A stretch of DNA of 64,000 nt from Dyella thiooxydans (GTDB taxonomy: Bacteria > Pseudomonadota > Gammaproteobacteria > Xanthomonadales > Rhodanobacteraceae). The position numbers and the translations under genes were made by a program. The stretch's first letter is position 1. Every line of letters starts with the position of its first letter. Location: assembly GCF_001641285.1 (NCBI RefSeq), contig NZ_CP014841.1:558001-622000 (forward strand). The letters run 5' to 3'. This document shows positions 8,099 through 18,981 of this stretch, in pieces. The notes under the pieces were generated by a model. The model had not been told where the DNA came from. It was given only the letters and a program-made list of their open reading frames with translations, and made no database searches.

Positions 8099-8773
8099 AT
8101 GAACTGGGCCGATTACGTCATCGCTGCGGTGATCGCCATTTCGGTGCTGATCGGCCTGTGGCGCGGGCTGGTGGCGGAGGTCCTGTCGCTGGCGATCTGG
8201 ATCGGCTCGATCTGGGTCGCCTGGGCATTCGGTCCGACCGTCGCGGGTTATTTCGACCACAGCATCCACACGCCCGAACTGCGCCTGGTGACCGGCTACG
8301 GCCTGTGCATCGTCGGCATGCTGATCGTCGGCGCGCTGGTCAATGCGATCTTCCACCGGCTGGTGGTCGGTGCCGGCCTGTCTGGGCCGGATCGCGCGCT
8401 GGGCGTGTTGTTCGGTTTCGCCCGCGGCGTGCTGCTGGTGGCATTGATGGTGTTCCTGCTCGGTTTCACCGCCGTGGTGCGCGAGCCCTGGTGGCACCAG
8501 TCGCTGTTGCTGCCGCAGTTCCAGGGCGTGGCGGTCGCCGTCGGCCAGCACCTGCCGGCCAGCACGGGGCGTTACCTGCACCCTTCGCCCGAGGTGAGCG
8601 ACAGCCTGTCCCGGCTCAAGACCGGCGCGGAAGGTGCCGATCTCTCCGGCATGCGGCGCCTGCTCGACGCGCAGGCCGCGACCTTGCGCGGGCCGCTTGC
8701 CGCACCCACATCGCCCGCTCCGGCGACGTCTTCTCCCGCGGTGGCTCCGGCCGGCGCGCCCTCGCATCCGTAA
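8099..8773 (+). CDS. cvpA: CvpA-family inner-membrane protein
   Basis: This 224-residue protein has four predicted membrane helices in the first 150 residues, beginning with NWADYVIAAVIAISVLIGLWRGL and including the family's Gly-rich third and fourth helices (LGVLFGFARGVLLVALMVFLLGF). The C-terminal 70 residues are Pro/Ala/Ser-rich and probably disordered. CvpA homologues are needed for colicin V export and for envelope resistance to bile salts in enterics, but the molecular function is unsettled. It sits 28 bp after the SPOR gene and 30 bp before purF, as in E. coli, where expression is linked to the purF operon. Confidence 0.92.
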   Translation: MNWADYVIAAVIAISVLIGLWRGLVAEVLSLAIWIGSIWVAWAFGPTVAGYFDHSIHTPELRLVTGYGLCIVGMLIVGALVNAIFHRLVVGAGLSGPDRALGVLFGFARGVLLVALMVFLLGFTAVVREPWWHQSLLLPQFQGVAVAVGQHLPASTGRYLHPSPEVSDSLSRLKTGAEGADLSGMRRLLDAQAATLRGPLAAPTSPAPATSSPAVAPAGAPSHP

Positions 8774-8803
8774 TCGCAACACCCCACGCAGGCACCCAAC
8801 ATC

Positions 8804-10279
8804 ATGTGCGGAATCATCGGCATTGTCGGCATCACCGAGGTCGCCTCGGCGCTCTATGACGGGCTCACCGTCCTCCAGCACCGGGGCCAGGACGCCGCGG
8901 GCATCGCCACCGTGGATGGATCCCGCCTGCGCCTGCACAAAGGCAACGGCCTGGTGCGCGACGTGTTCAACCAGACGACGATGAGCCGCCTGCGCGGGCG
9001 CATCGGCATCGGCCACTGCCGTTATCCCACGGCCGGCTCCGAGGGGGCCGACGAGGCGCAGCCGCTGTACGTGAACTCGCCGTACGGCATCGCCTTCGCG
9101 CACAACGGCAACCTGGTGAACACCGATACGCTGCGCAAGGAGATGTTCGAGGACGACCGGCGCCACATCAACACCGATTCCGACTCCGAGGTGCTGCTGA
9201 ACGTGCTGGCACACGAGCTGCAGATCCAGGAGCGCATGGCGATCACCCCGGACAACATCTTCAAGGCGGTGGCCGGCGTGCACGCGCGCGCCAAGGGTGG
9301 CTACGCCTGCATCGGCCTGATCCTCGGCTACGGCCTGGTCGCCTTCCGCGACCCCAACGGCATCCGTCCGCTGGTGCTGGGCGAGCGCGTCACCGAGGAG
9401 GGCCGCGAGTACGCGGTGGCGTCCGAGTCGGTGGCGCTGGACGTGCTGGGCTTCAAGCGCCTGCGCGACATCGAGCCGGGCGAGGCGGTGGTGATCACCG
9501 ACGACGGCCAGCTGTTCAGCCGCCACTGCGCCGAGGCTGCGGTGCACGCGCCGTGCATCTTCGAATACGTCTACCTGGCCCGCCCGGACTCGATGATCGA
9601 GGACGTGTCGGTGTACAAGGCGCGCCTGCGCATGGGCGAGAAGCTGGCGCAGAAGATCATGCGGCTGCGCCCGGACCACGGCATCGACGCGGTGATCCCG
9701 ATTCCCGACACCTCGCGCACCGCCGCCAGCGCGCTGGCCGGCGCGCTCGGCGTGCCGTTCCGCGAGGGCCTGGTGAAGAACCGCTACGTCGGCCGCACGT
9801 TCATCATGCCGGGGCAGGGCGATCGCGTGAAATCGGTGCGCCGCAAGCTCAACGCGGTGGACCTGGAGTTCCGCAAGAAGACCGTGCTGCTGGTCGACGA
9901 CTCCATCGTGCGCGGCACCACCTCCAAGCAGATCATCCAGATGGCGCGCGATGCCGGCGCCAAGCGCGTGTATTTCGCCTCGGCCGCGCCGCCGGTGCGC
10001 TATCCGAACGTCTACGGCATCGACATGCCGTCGGCGCACGAGCTGGTCGCGGCCGGCAAGACCGAGCAGGAAGTCGAGCAGATGCTCGGCGCCGACTGGC
10101 TGATCTACCAGGATCTGGAGGATCTGATCTGGGCGGTGCAGGACGGCAACGAGGACCTGCAGCAGTTCGATACCTCGTGCTTCTCCGGCGAGTACGTCAC
10201 CGGTCTGGAGAAGGACTACCTGCAGCAGATCGAGCTGATGCGCTCGGACGACGCCAAGGCGGCGCGCCGCATCGCCTGA
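8804..10279 (+). CDS. purF: Amidophosphoribosyltransferase
   Basis: This 491-residue enzyme catalyses the first committed step of purine synthesis, converting PRPP and glutamine to 5-phosphoribosylamine. The N-terminus MCGIIGIVG places the Ntn-type catalytic Cys at position 2, exposed after Met removal. HRGQDAAGI and FAHNGNLVN are the glutamine-site motifs. The PRPP-binding motif [14 protein letters not shown] lies at about 364-377. Length and motif order match the non-iron-sulfur E. coli-type enzyme; no C-terminal Fe-S cysteine cluster is evident. It ends the folC-SPOR-cvpA-purF run. Confidence 0.97.
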   Translation: MCGIIGIVGITEVASALYDGLTVLQHRGQDAAGIATVDGSRLRLHKGNGLVRDVFNQTTMSRLRGRIGIGHCRYPTAGSEGADEAQPLYVNSPYGIAFAHNGNLVNTDTLRKEMFEDDRRHINTDSDSEVLLNVLAHELQIQERMAITPDNIFKAVAGVHARAKGGYACIGLILGYGLVAFRDPNGIRPLVLGERVTEEGREYAVASESVALDVLGFKRLRDIEPGEAVVITDDGQLFSRHCAEAAVHAPCIFEYVYLARPDSMIEDVSVYKARLRMGEKLAQKIMRLRPDHGIDAVIPIPDTSRTAASALAGALGVPFREGLVKNRYVGRTFIMPGQGDRVKSVRRKLNAVDLEFRKKTVLLVDDSIVRGTTSKQIIQMARDAGAKRVYFASAAPPVRYPNVYGIDMPSAHELVAAGKTEQEVEQMLGADWLIYQDLEDLIWAVQDGNEDLQQFDTSCFSGEYVTGLEKDYLQQIELMRSDDAKAARRIA

Positions 10280-10297
10280 CCCGTCGAGGCGGGAACC

Positions 10298-10320
10298 CGC
10301 GGACGGTTCAGCCGTCCGCG
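10298..10320. terminator. Hairpin between convergent purF and VOC genes
   Basis: CGCGGACGG (10298-10306) pairs perfectly with CCGTCCGCG (10312-10320) around a 5-nt loop. The loop contains the stop codon of the minus-strand VOC gene. There is no T-run on either side, so it is a GC-rich stem at a convergent junction rather than a textbook intrinsic terminator. Confidence 0.45.
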
Positions 10321-10697
10321 AGCGGGCGTCCGCCGATGTTCTGGGCGATGCGCCAGAGCACGCCGGACGGATCGGTCATGCAGAAATCGCGCATCCGCCA
10401 GGGCCGGTCGGCCGGCGTGTCCAGACGGACGCCGTAGCGCTCGGCGATGCCCCGTTCGCACAGGTGCCGGTGCCAGGCATCGACATCGGCAACCAGCAGG
10501 TGCATGACCAAATTGCCGGCCAGGTCGGGATGGTGAAAGTCCTGCAGCAGGAAGCTGCAGTCGCCGGCCGCGAAGTAGGCGACGCCATCGCCCTCGGATT
10601 TTTCCTCGAAGCCGGCATCGGCGTAGAAGCGCCGCGACAGCGCGTAGTCGCGGGCGGGAACGAAAGCCTTGATCTCGATGGTGTCCAGGCGGTCCAT
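10308..10697 (-). CDS. VOC-family (glyoxalase/bleomycin-resistance fold) protein
   Basis: This 129-residue protein has the two beta-alpha-beta-beta-beta repeats of the vicinal-oxygen-chelate fold: IKAFVPARDYALSRRFYADAGF at the start, then VMHLLVADVDAWHRHLCERGI and RDFCMTDPSGVLWRIAQNI in the second half. The usual metal ligand His in strand one is not evident (IEIKAFVP), so it may bind rather than turn over a ligand. The function is unknown. It is transcribed alone on the minus strand, convergent with purF and divergent from the DUF455 gene across a 68-bp gap. Confidence 0.82.
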   Translation of the reverse strand: MDRLDTIEIKAFVPARDYALSRRFYADAGFEEKSEGDGVAYFAAGDCSFLLQDFHHPDLAGNLVMHLLVADVDAWHRHLCERGIAERYGVRLDTPADRPWRMRDFCMTDPSGVLWRIAQNIGGRPLADG

Positions 10698-10765
10698 GCG
10701 AATATCTCCGGGGTTGGGGTCCGTGCCTGGCCGGCCACGGCCGGCGACGATCTAGACTTGCCACG

Positions 10766-11572
10766 ATGAACGATCTGCACGCCGCCGCCAAGACCTGCCT
10801 GGACGCCGCCGACCCGGTCGAGAAGCTGCGCCTGACCCATGAAACCTGGCAGGCCCTGCTGGCCGGCGAGCTCGGGCCGGATGCGGGCTCGCCGCCACCG
10901 GCGCCGATCGGGGCGCCGGGCCGACCGCCGCGGCCCCGACTGGTGCCGGCCCGCCAGGTGCCGCAGCGTGGCCTGGGTACGCCGGCCGGCCGCGCCGCGC
11001 TCGTGCACGCGGTGGCGCATATCGAATTCAACGCGATCAACCTGGCCTGGGACGCGGTCTACCGTTTCCGCGGCATGCCGGCCGGGTACTACCGCGACTG
11101 GGCCAGCTGTGCGCATGACGAGGCACGGCACTTCGCGATGTTGGCCGAGCGGCTGGCCGAGCTGGACCACGCCTACGGCGACTTCGATGCGCACAACGGC
11201 CTGTGGGAGATGGCCGAGAAAACCGCCCACCACGACACGGCCCGCATGGCGCTGGTGCCGCGCGTGCTCGAGGCGCGTGGACTGGACGTGACGCCGGGCA
11301 TCATCGAGCGGCTGACCACCGTCGGCGACACGCGGACCATCGCGATCCTCGAAGTGATCCTGCGCGAGGAGGTGGCCCACGTGGCCGCCGGTACCCGCTG
11401 GTTCCACTGGTGCTGCGCGCGCGACGGCGTGGAACCACGCGACACCTTCATCGCGCTGCTGCGTCAGTACATGGGCCCCGGCCTGCGCGGGCCGTTCAAC
11501 CACGAGGCGCGACTGCGCGCCGGCTTCGATGCCGGGGAAATGGATCGCCTGCTGGAACTGGCGAACGCCTGA
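10766..11572 (+). CDS. DUF455-type ferritin-like di-iron protein
   Basis: This 268-residue protein is a helical-bundle oxidase-like protein of unknown substrate. Candidate di-iron ligands sit in successive helices: HAVAHIEFNAINLAWDA (about 76-92), CAHDEARHFAMLAERL (about 113-128) and ILREEVAHVAAGTRWFH (about 195-211), giving the paired ExxH pattern of ferritin-like oxidases. A Pro/Arg-rich segment (about 40-65) separates an N-terminal helix from the bundle. A -10-like TAGACT at 10753-10758 is only 7 bp from ATG 10766, with no clear -35 box, and no ribosome-binding sequence fits, so the mRNA could be leaderless. The fold is fairly sure and the function is not. Confidence 0.8.
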   Translation: MNDLHAAAKTCLDAADPVEKLRLTHETWQALLAGELGPDAGSPPPAPIGAPGRPPRPRLVPARQVPQRGLGTPAGRAALVHAVAHIEFNAINLAWDAVYRFRGMPAGYYRDWASCAHDEARHFAMLAERLAELDHAYGDFDAHNGLWEMAEKTAHHDTARMALVPRVLEARGLDVTPGIIERLTTVGDTRTIAILEVILREEVAHVAAGTRWFHWCCARDGVEPRDTFIALLRQYMGPGLRGPFNHEARLRAGFDAGEMDRLLELANA

Positions 11573-11692
11573 ACGGGCGCTGCGCTGCACCTTTCTCCGG
11601 GGACGGCAGGCGGGTAGGGTCGGTCGGGTCGCTGCCGGAATCGCCGGATCGCGATTCCGCTGCGACAGCCGATCCCCACCGGAGGAGCTGTC

Positions 11693-12112
11693 ATGCTGAG
11701 TGTGTCCGAAGCTGCCGAACTGAACGTGCCCGCGGACGTCGTCTGGAAGACGCTGGGGGATTTCGGTGCCGCCGATCGTTACCTCGACGTGGTCGAACGA
11801 TGCGAGTTGCGGCATCACGGGAGCAGCGTGGAGCGGCTGCTCCACCTGCGCGGAGGCGGCTTGGTGCATGAGCGCCTGGTACAGGACTGCCCGCATGACC
11901 GCGCGCTGCGCTACACCATCGTCGATTCGCCGTTGCCGGTGGCCGACTACGTCAGCACGCTTCGCGTCGACGCCCTGGATGGCGAGCGCTGCCGTGTCAG
12001 CTGGTCGGCGACGTTCGATCCGGACGGGGCCGCCGAGGAGCAGGCCCGCGACGCTGTCGCCGCGATCTACCGCATGGGTTTCGATGGCCTGCGACGCCTG
12101 CATGCCACGTAG
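11693..12112 (+). CDS. SRPBCC (START/polyketide-cyclase-like) ligand-binding protein
   Basis: This 139-residue protein has the helix-grip fold signature. It begins with strand AELNVPADVVWKTLGDFGAADRYLD, has central antiparallel strands (RLLHLRGGGLVHERLVQ, LRYTIVDSPLPVADYVSTLRV, CRVSWSATFDP) and ends in the long C-terminal helix EEQARDAVAAIYRMGFDGLRRLH. Relatives bind hydrophobic small molecules; no catalytic residues can be assigned. GGAGGAG lies 9 bp upstream of ATG 11693, a strong ribosome-binding site. It is followed 26 bp later by the DUF4242 gene, probably in one transcript. Confidence 0.83.
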   Translation: MLSVSEAAELNVPADVVWKTLGDFGAADRYLDVVERCELRHHGSSVERLLHLRGGGLVHERLVQDCPHDRALRYTIVDSPLPVADYVSTLRVDALDGERCRVSWSATFDPDGAAEEQARDAVAAIYRMGFDGLRRLHAT

Positions 12113-12138
12113 GTCGCCACCACGAGGGAGACAACGCC

Positions 12139-12411
12139 ATGCCGAAATTCCTGATCGAACGCGAGATCCCCGGAGCTGGCGCGCTCACGCCGGAGCAGCT
12201 CAAGAGCATTTCCCAGACCTCCTGCGGCGTGCTGGGTGCGATGGGACCACAGATCCAGTGGGTCCATAGCTACGTCACCGACGACAAGGTGTACTGCGTC
12301 TACATCGCCCCGGACGAAGCCGCCGTGCGGGAGCACGCCAGCCGGGGCGGATTCCCGGCCAACCGGGTCACCCCGGTCCACGCCATCATCGATCCGACCA
12401 CGGCGGAATGA
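12139..12411 (+). CDS. DUF4242 small protein
   Basis: This 90-residue protein resembles the DUF4242 family: MPKFLIEREIPGAG at the start, QTSCGVLGAMGPQIQWVHSYVTDDKVYCVYIAP in the middle and a C-terminal strand PVHAIIDPTTAE. Members are compact ferredoxin-like-fold proteins, some annotated as nickel-binding, without an established role. The two Cys residues (31 and 51) and two His residues (44, 65) could bind a ligand or metal, but this is speculation. It follows the SRPBCC gene and ends at a bidirectional terminator shared with tRNA-Pro. Confidence 0.8.
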   Translation: MPKFLIEREIPGAGALTPEQLKSISQTSCGVLGAMGPQIQWVHSYVTDDKVYCVYIAPDEAAVREHASRGGFPANRVTPVHAIIDPTTAE

Positions 12412-12418
12412 CGGCCAC

Positions 12419-12446
12419 AAAAAAGCCGGCGCAAGGCCGGCTTTTT
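12419..12446. terminator. Bidirectional intrinsic terminator
   Basis: AGCCGGC (12424-12430) pairs with GCCGGCT (12436-12442) around a 5-nt loop. An A-run precedes it and a T-run follows it, so it can end both the DUF4242 transcript (plus) and the tRNA-Pro transcript (minus). Confidence 0.9.
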
Positions 12447-12456
12447 CGTCGAATTT

Positions 12457-12533
<77 letters not shown>

Positions 12534-12545
12534 TGGGAGCCGCGC

Positions 12546-12574
12546 ATTCTAGCGATGGTCCGGGACCTTGGCAA
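12546..12574 (-). promoter_or_regulatory. Sigma-70 promoter of tRNA-Pro
   Basis: On the minus strand, TTGCCA (12569-12574) and TAGAAT (12546-12551) are separated by exactly 17 bp. Initiation is predicted near 12539, about 6 nt before the mature tRNA 5' end. Confidence 0.8.
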
Positions 12575-12684
12575 CAGGGGGCGCGACATTCCGGTGCCGT
12601 CCGTGCGGTCGGGTGCGGGCGGCCATCTGCTAATCTTAAGGGCTGCCGTTTTGCGGCGTTCCACCCCGTCAAGCAGAGGATTCC

Positions 12685-14070
12685 ATGGCGCTTACCCCGG
12701 CCCGCACCATGCCCGGCGTGCTCGAGCTGTTGCCGCTCGACCAGATCGCGTTCCAGCGCATGCTGGACACGATCCGCCGCAACTACGAGCGCTTCGGCTT
12801 CCTGCCGGTGGAAACGCCGGTGATCGAATACTCCGACGTGTTGCTGACCAAGACCGGCGGCGAGACCGAGCGCCAGGTGTACTTCGTGCAGTCCACCGGA
12901 GCGCTGCAGTCGGAGAAGTCCGCCGAGGGCGTGCCTGAACTGGCGCTGCGTTTCGACCTCACCGTACCGCTGGCCCGCTACGTGGCCGAGCACGAGCGCG
13001 AGTTGAGCTTCCCGTTCCGCCGCTACCAGATGCAGCGCGTGTACCGCGGCGAGCGCGCCCAGCGCGGCCGCTTCCGCGAGTTCTACCAGTGCGACATCGA
13101 CGTGATCGGCAAGGACAGCCTGTCGGTGCGCTACGACGCCGAGGTGCCGGCGGTGATCTACAGCGTGTTCCGCGAGCTGGACATCGGCCCGTTCACCATC
13201 CAGCTCAACAACCGCAAGCTGATGCGCGGCTTCTTCGAGAAGCTGGGCATCGCCGACGCCGAGCAGCAGATGCTGGTGCTGCGCGAGGTGGACAAGCTGG
13301 ACAAGCGCGGCGAGGGCTACGTGCGCGACACGCTGACCGGCGAGGGCTTCGGTCTGTCGGCCGAAGTGGCGCAGCAGATCCTGGATTTCGTGCAGGTGCG
13401 CTCCAGCTCGCTGCAGGACGCCTACGACAAGCTCGACGCGCTGGGCGAGGGCCCGGAGGCGATGGAGCTCGGTCGCGCCGAGCTGAAGGAGGTGCTGGGC
13501 CTGATCCACGCCTTCGGCGTGCCGGAGACGCACTACGCGCTCAACCTGTCGATCGCGCGCGGCCTGGACTACTACACCGGCACCGTCTACGAGACCACGC
13601 TCAACGACCACCCGCAGATCGGCTCGATCTGCTCCGGCGGCCGCTACGAGAACCTGGCCGGCCAGTACACCAAGTCGCACCTGCCGGGCGTGGGCATCTC
13701 GATCGGCCTGACCCGCCTGTACTGGCAGCTGCGCGACGCCGGCCTGATCGACACCGCGCAGAGCACGGTGGATGTGCTGGTGACCCAGATGGACCCGGCG
13801 CAGCTGCCGGCCTACCTGGCGGTGGCCAACGAACTGCGCAGCGCCGGCATCGCCACCGAAGTGGTGTTGGAGGCCGGCAAGCTGGGCAAGCAGTTCAAGT
13901 ACGCCGACCGCGCCGGCATCCGCTTCGTGCTGGTGCTGGGCGAGGACGAGCTGGCCAAGGGCGTGGTGACGGTGAAGGACCTGCGTCGCGAGGACCAGTT
14001 CGAGGTGGCGCGCAGCGAGCTGATCAAGACCCTGCGGGTGGAGCTGGAACAGGCGGCCGTCATGGGCTGA
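12685..14070 (+). CDS. hisS: Histidyl-tRNA synthetase
   Basis: This 461-residue class II synthetase charges tRNA-His with histidine. Motif 2 is visible as [21 protein letters not shown] (about 112-132), preceded by the [14 protein letters not shown] segment. The histidine-binding signature [11 protein letters not shown] is at about 293-303, and motif 3 [13 protein letters not shown] ends the catalytic core. The C-terminal anticodon-binding domain starts near 354 ([19 protein letters not shown]) and carries [18 protein letters not shown] candidate -10 TAATCT lies at 12631-12636. The gene follows divergently from tRNA-Pro. Confidence 0.96.
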   Translation: MALTPARTMPGVLELLPLDQIAFQRMLDTIRRNYERFGFLPVETPVIEYSDVLLTKTGGETERQVYFVQSTGALQSEKSAEGVPELALRFDLTVPLARYVAEHERELSFPFRRYQMQRVYRGERAQRGRFREFYQCDIDVIGKDSLSVRYDAEVPAVIYSVFRELDIGPFTIQLNNRKLMRGFFEKLGIADAEQQMLVLREVDKLDKRGEGYVRDTLTGEGFGLSAEVAQQILDFVQVRSSSLQDAYDKLDALGEGPEAMELGRAELKEVLGLIHAFGVPETHYALNLSIARGLDYYTGTVYETTLNDHPQIGSICSGGRYENLAGQYTKSHLPGVGISIGLTRLYWQLRDAGLIDTAQSTVDVLVTQMDPAQLPAYLAVANELRSAGIATEVVLEAGKLGKQFKYADRAGIRFVLVLGEDELAKGVVTVKDLRREDQFEVARSELIKTLRVELEQAAVMG

Positions 14071-14251
14071 TGTTCCTGCGATGGCGCGGCGCAGCTTGCC
14101 CGCCATCGCCGCAACCCCGAGCATGCGCCGTCGCCGCGAGCCCCCTGGGTGGTTCGCGCGACGGCTTTTCACATCCGGCGCCGGTCACGACCGCGCCCCA
14201 CCATCCGGTGACCCCGCGACACAGGCGCGTGTCACCCGCAGGGAGAATCGA

Positions 14252-16156
<1,905 letters not shown>

Positions 16157-16232
16157 AACGCCCACGGACGACCCTGATCCGCCGATTTTCCCGGTGCGCC
16201 GGCAGGCGCACCGCACGACTCCGGAGTTATCG

Positions 16233-16631
16233 ATGAGCCAGATCCAGACCCCCGTCTCCTACGGCGAACTGATCGACAAGATCACCATCCTGGAGATCAA
16301 GTCGCAGCAGATCCGCGATCCGGCCAAGCTGGCCAACGTGCGCACCGAGCTTGACCTGCTCAACGCCACCTGGGCCGCCCACCCGGCTTCGCAGACCGAC
16401 ATCACCGACGAGCGCGCCCGCCTGCTGGCGGTGAACCAGGCGCTGTGGGACATCGAGGACCACATCCGCCTGAAGGAAAAGGCCCAGGCGTTCGACGCCG
16501 AGTTCATCGAACTGGCCCGCTCGGTCTACTTCCGCAACGACGAGCGCGCCGCGGTGAAGCGGGAGATCAACCTCAAGCTCGGCTCGCAGCTGGTGGAAGA
16601 GAAGTCCTACCAGGATTACCGGGCTTCCTGA
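16233..16631 (+). CDS. DUF6165-like protein
   Basis: This 132-residue, largely helical, charged protein begins with SYGELIDKITILEIKSQQI and continues with coiled-coil-prone helices (ANVRTELDLLNATW, DERARLLAVNQALWDIEDHIRLKEK). It resembles the uncharacterised DUF6165 family; the molecular role is unknown. CCGGAG is about 7 bp before ATG 16233, so I prefer this over ATG 16194. It follows the lyase-like gene by 76 bp on the same strand, so co-transcription is plausible. Downstream is the REP array. The family assignment is from memory of the conserved N-terminus and should be treated as moderate. Confidence 0.72.
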   Translation: MSQIQTPVSYGELIDKITILEIKSQQIRDPAKLANVRTELDLLNATWAAHPASQTDITDERARLLAVNQALWDIEDHIRLKEKAQAFDAEFIELARSVYFRNDERAAVKREINLKLGSQLVEEKSYQDYRAS

Positions 16632-16653
16632 TCCGACCGTCGCCGCCCTCCTT

Positions 16654-17144
16654 GTAGGAGCCCACCCTGTGGGCGACAAGACACGGCTACGGCGGCGCGT
16701 TCCGGTCGCGCACAGGGTGCGCTCCTACATGTGGTCTCGCAGCGGCAGGCTCCTCCGTAGGAGCCCACCCTGTGGGCGACAAGATACGGCTACGACAGCG
16801 AGCTGCTGGTCGCGCACAGGGTGCGCCCCTACACGCGGTCTCGCAGCGGCAGGCTCCTCCGTAGGAGCCCACCCTGTGGGCGACAAGATGCGGCTACGAC
16901 GGCGAGCTGCTGGTCGCGCACAGGGTGCGCTCCTACATGCGGTCTCGCAGCGGCAGGCTCCTCCGTAGGAGCCGACCCTGTGGGCGACAAGATACGGCTA
17001 CGACAGCGAGCTGCTGGTCGCGCACAGGGTGCGCTCCTACATGCGGTCTCGCAGCGGCAGGCTCCCCCGTAGGAGCCCACCCTGTGGGCGACAAGACACG
17101 GCTACGACAGCGAGCTGCTGGTCGCGCATAGGGTGCGCTCCTAC
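16654..17144. repeat. Five tandem REP/REPIN palindromes (GTAG type)
   Basis: The unit begins GTAGGAGCCCACCCTGTG and ends with its near reverse complement CACAGGGTGCGCTCCTAC; each unit is 75-76 bp. Copies lie at 16654-16728, 16757-16832, 16861-16936, 16965-17040 and 17069-17144, separated by a conserved 28-bp spacer (ATGCGGTCTCGCAGCGGC and following), giving a 103-104 bp period. Copies differ by scattered substitutions, for example GCCGACC in copy 4 and GCCCCTAC in copy 2. It fills the 519-bp gap between convergent genes. GTAG-type REPs of this kind are known in Stenotrophomonas and Pseudomonas and are mobilised by REP-associated tyrosine transposases (RAYTs). No transposase gene is in this window. 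Confidence 0.95.
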
Positions 17145-17150
17145 AGATGG

Positions 17151-18191
17151 TCAGAAACCGCGCTCCGCAGCGAATGCCTCGAAGCGCTCGATCACGTCGT
17201 CCACCGTGATCAGGTCCATCACTCCGGGCTTCTCGATCTTGGTGCCCCAGGCCAGTTCGCCGGCCGGCTTGCCGAGGAATTTCCGTGCGGCGTCGTCATA
17301 GAGGTTCACGCACCAGCGGCGGTCGGAATAGGGGCCGGAACGGTCCGGGTTGCTGGCCGCGTGCAGGCCGAGTACGGCGGTGCCCACCGCATTGGCCATG
17401 TGCATCGGGCCGGAATCCGGGGTGAGCAGCAGGTTTGCGCGCTCGAACAGGGCCAGCGCGCGCTTCAGCGTGTCCTTGCCGGTCAGGTCGATTGGGCGGT
17501 GCCGGCAGGCGGCGAGCACCGCGTCCGCCATCGCGCGCTCGGGTCCGGATGGACCGCCGGCCAGCGCCACGCGCCAGCCCCTGTCCATCACGTGGTCGAC
17601 CACGGCTGCATAACGCTCGGCGCGCCAGTTGCGCAGCGCATGGCTGGACGTGGGGCTGACCAGCAGGGTGGCGCGTTCGCCGGGCAGTTGCTCCTCGGCC
17701 CAGGCGCGGTCGGCCTCGGGGATCGGGATGTCCCAGCGCACCTCGGTCTGCTTCAGACCGAGCGGCTCGCAGAAGCTGCCGATGGCGTCGAGCACGTGCT
17801 CGCCGGTGCGCGCCGGGATGCGTTCGTTGATGACCAGGCCGTGCAGGTCCTTCGAGCGGGCGCGGTCGTAGCCGATACGCCGTTCGGCGCGGATACCCAG
17901 GCTGAGCAGGTTGGAGCGCATCGCCACCTGCATCTGCAGCAGGGCGTCGAAACGCTCGCCTTTCAGCTCGGCGTGCACGGCGCGCATGCCGGCGCGGCCG
18001 GCGGACTTGTCGAAGGTGACGAACCGCACGCCGGGCAGGTCGCCCACCAGCCGACGTTCCAGCTTGCCCACGATCCAGGTCAGGGCCGTGGCGGGCAGCG
18101 CCCGTTGCAGGGTGCGCACCAGCGGCACCACGTGGGTGACGTCGCCGATGGCGGAGGTGCGCAGCAGGCAGATCGAGGCGGGAACGGTCAT
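17151..18191 (-). CDS. Glycosyltransferase family 9 (LPS heptosyltransferase-like)
   Basis: This 346-residue GT-B enzyme probably transfers L-glycero-D-manno-heptose onto the Kdo region of the LPS inner core from the cytosolic face. The N-terminal domain starts ICLLRTSAIGDVTHVVPLVRTLQ (family RxSxIGDV motif). The linker leads to the nucleotide-sugar domain with SPTSSHALRNWRAERYAAVVD, VALAGGPSGPE, DLTGKDTL and LLLTPDSGPMHMANAVGT, the conserved GT9 donor site. The gene is divergent from kdkA across 25 bp, which fits a shared inner-core job. Its 3' end abuts the REP array (7 bp away). WaaC-type is likelier than WaaF from the kdkA linkage, but this is inference. Confidence 0.88.
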   Translation of the reverse strand: MTVPASICLLRTSAIGDVTHVVPLVRTLQRALPATALTWIVGKLERRLVGDLPGVRFVTFDKSAGRAGMRAVHAELKGERFDALLQMQVAMRSNLLSLGIRAERRIGYDRARSKDLHGLVINERIPARTGEHVLDAIGSFCEPLGLKQTEVRWDIPIPEADRAWAEEQLPGERATLLVSPTSSHALRNWRAERYAAVVDHVMDRGWRVALAGGPSGPERAMADAVLAACRHRPIDLTGKDTLKRALALFERANLLLTPDSGPMHMANAVGTAVLGLHAASNPDRSGPYSDRRWCVNLYDDAARKFLGKPAGELAWGTKIEKPGVMDLITVDDVIERFEAFAAERGF

Positions 18192-18216
18192 CGGCTTGGG
18201 CTAGAATCGGCGGGCC

Positions 18217-18981
18217 ATGAATGCAGACATCGCCCCCGACGCGCCGGACACGAGCGCGCGAGAACAGATCCGCCGGGGCGCGGAAGGCGTGATTCTGTTC
18301 GACCCCGGCGTGTTCCCACAAGTCGATGCTGACTGGTTTGACCCGGATTACTGGCGGCGTCATGGTGTGCTGAAGACCCAGCGGGGCGGTCGCGGCGGCG
18401 TGGCGGTGATCGAGACGCCGGTCGGCGAGTGCGTGCTCAGGCATTACCGCCGCGGCGGTGTCGTGGCCGTGTTGATGGGTGACCTCTACCTGTGGACCGG
18501 CGCCGCGCGGACCCGTTGTTTCGCCGAGTTCCGCCTGCTGCAGGCGTTGCAGGCGCGCGGCCTGCCGGTACCCGTGCCGGTAGCCGTGCGCTACCGGCGC
18601 CGGACGCTCTGGTACAACGCCGACCTGATCACCCGCCGCATCGCCCGCGCCGAGACGCTGGCCGAGCGGCTCACCGTGACCGGTATCGACACCGAGCTGG
18701 CCGAGGAGGTTGGGTCCCTGGTGGCGCGCTTCCACCGCGAGGGCGTCTGGCACGCCGATCTCAATGCCCACAACATCCTGATCGCACCGCAGGGCCTGTT
18801 CCTGATCGATTTCGACCGCGGCCGCCTGCGCCCGTTGGCGGAGGGCTGGCGACTGGCCAACCTGCAGCGCCTGCGTCGTTCGCTGCTCAAGCTCGGGGCC
18901 ATGGAGGACGAGCAGGGCGAGTTCGACCGGCGCATCTGGGCCCCGCTGCTGCGCGGCTACGAGCGGACCTTCAGCGCGTGA
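18217..18981 (+). CDS. kdkA: 3-deoxy-D-manno-octulosonic acid (Kdo) kinase
   Basis: This 254-residue inner-membrane-associated kinase phosphorylates the single Kdo residue of lipid A precursors, replacing the second Kdo used in enterics. The eukaryotic-like kinase core is clear: Asp181 in WHADLNAHNIL (catalytic loop) and IDFDRGRLR at 197-205 (metal-binding DFD). The N-lobe contains YYRRGG-type basic residues (CVLRHYRRGGVV) and the C-lobe ends LLRGYERTF. A -10-like TAGAAT at 18202-18207 lies 9 bp before the ATG, with no clear -35 box, so the transcript may be leaderless. It is divergent from the GT9 gene and overlaps the next gene by 4 nt (GTGA). Confidence 0.92.
   Translation: MNADIAPDAPDTSAREQIRRGAEGVILFDPGVFPQVDADWFDPDYWRRHGVLKTQRGGRGGVAVIETPVGECVLRHYRRGGVVAVLMGDLYLWTGAARTRCFAEFRLLQALQARGLPVPVPVAVRYRRRTLWYNADLITRRIARAETLAERLTVTGIDTELAEEVGSLVARFHREGVWHADLNAHNILIAPQGLFLIDFDRGRLRPLAEGWRLANLQRLRRSLLKLGAMEDEQGEFDRRIWAPLLRGYERTFSA

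Noticed and set aside
16669..17131. Repeated short frames within the REP array on both strands
   Set aside because: They are translations of the palindromic repeat and change with copy number; not genes.
16654..17144. CRISPR array
   Set aside because: The repeat unit is long (about 75 bp), palindromic and the spacers are identical rather than unique, and no cas genes are nearby.
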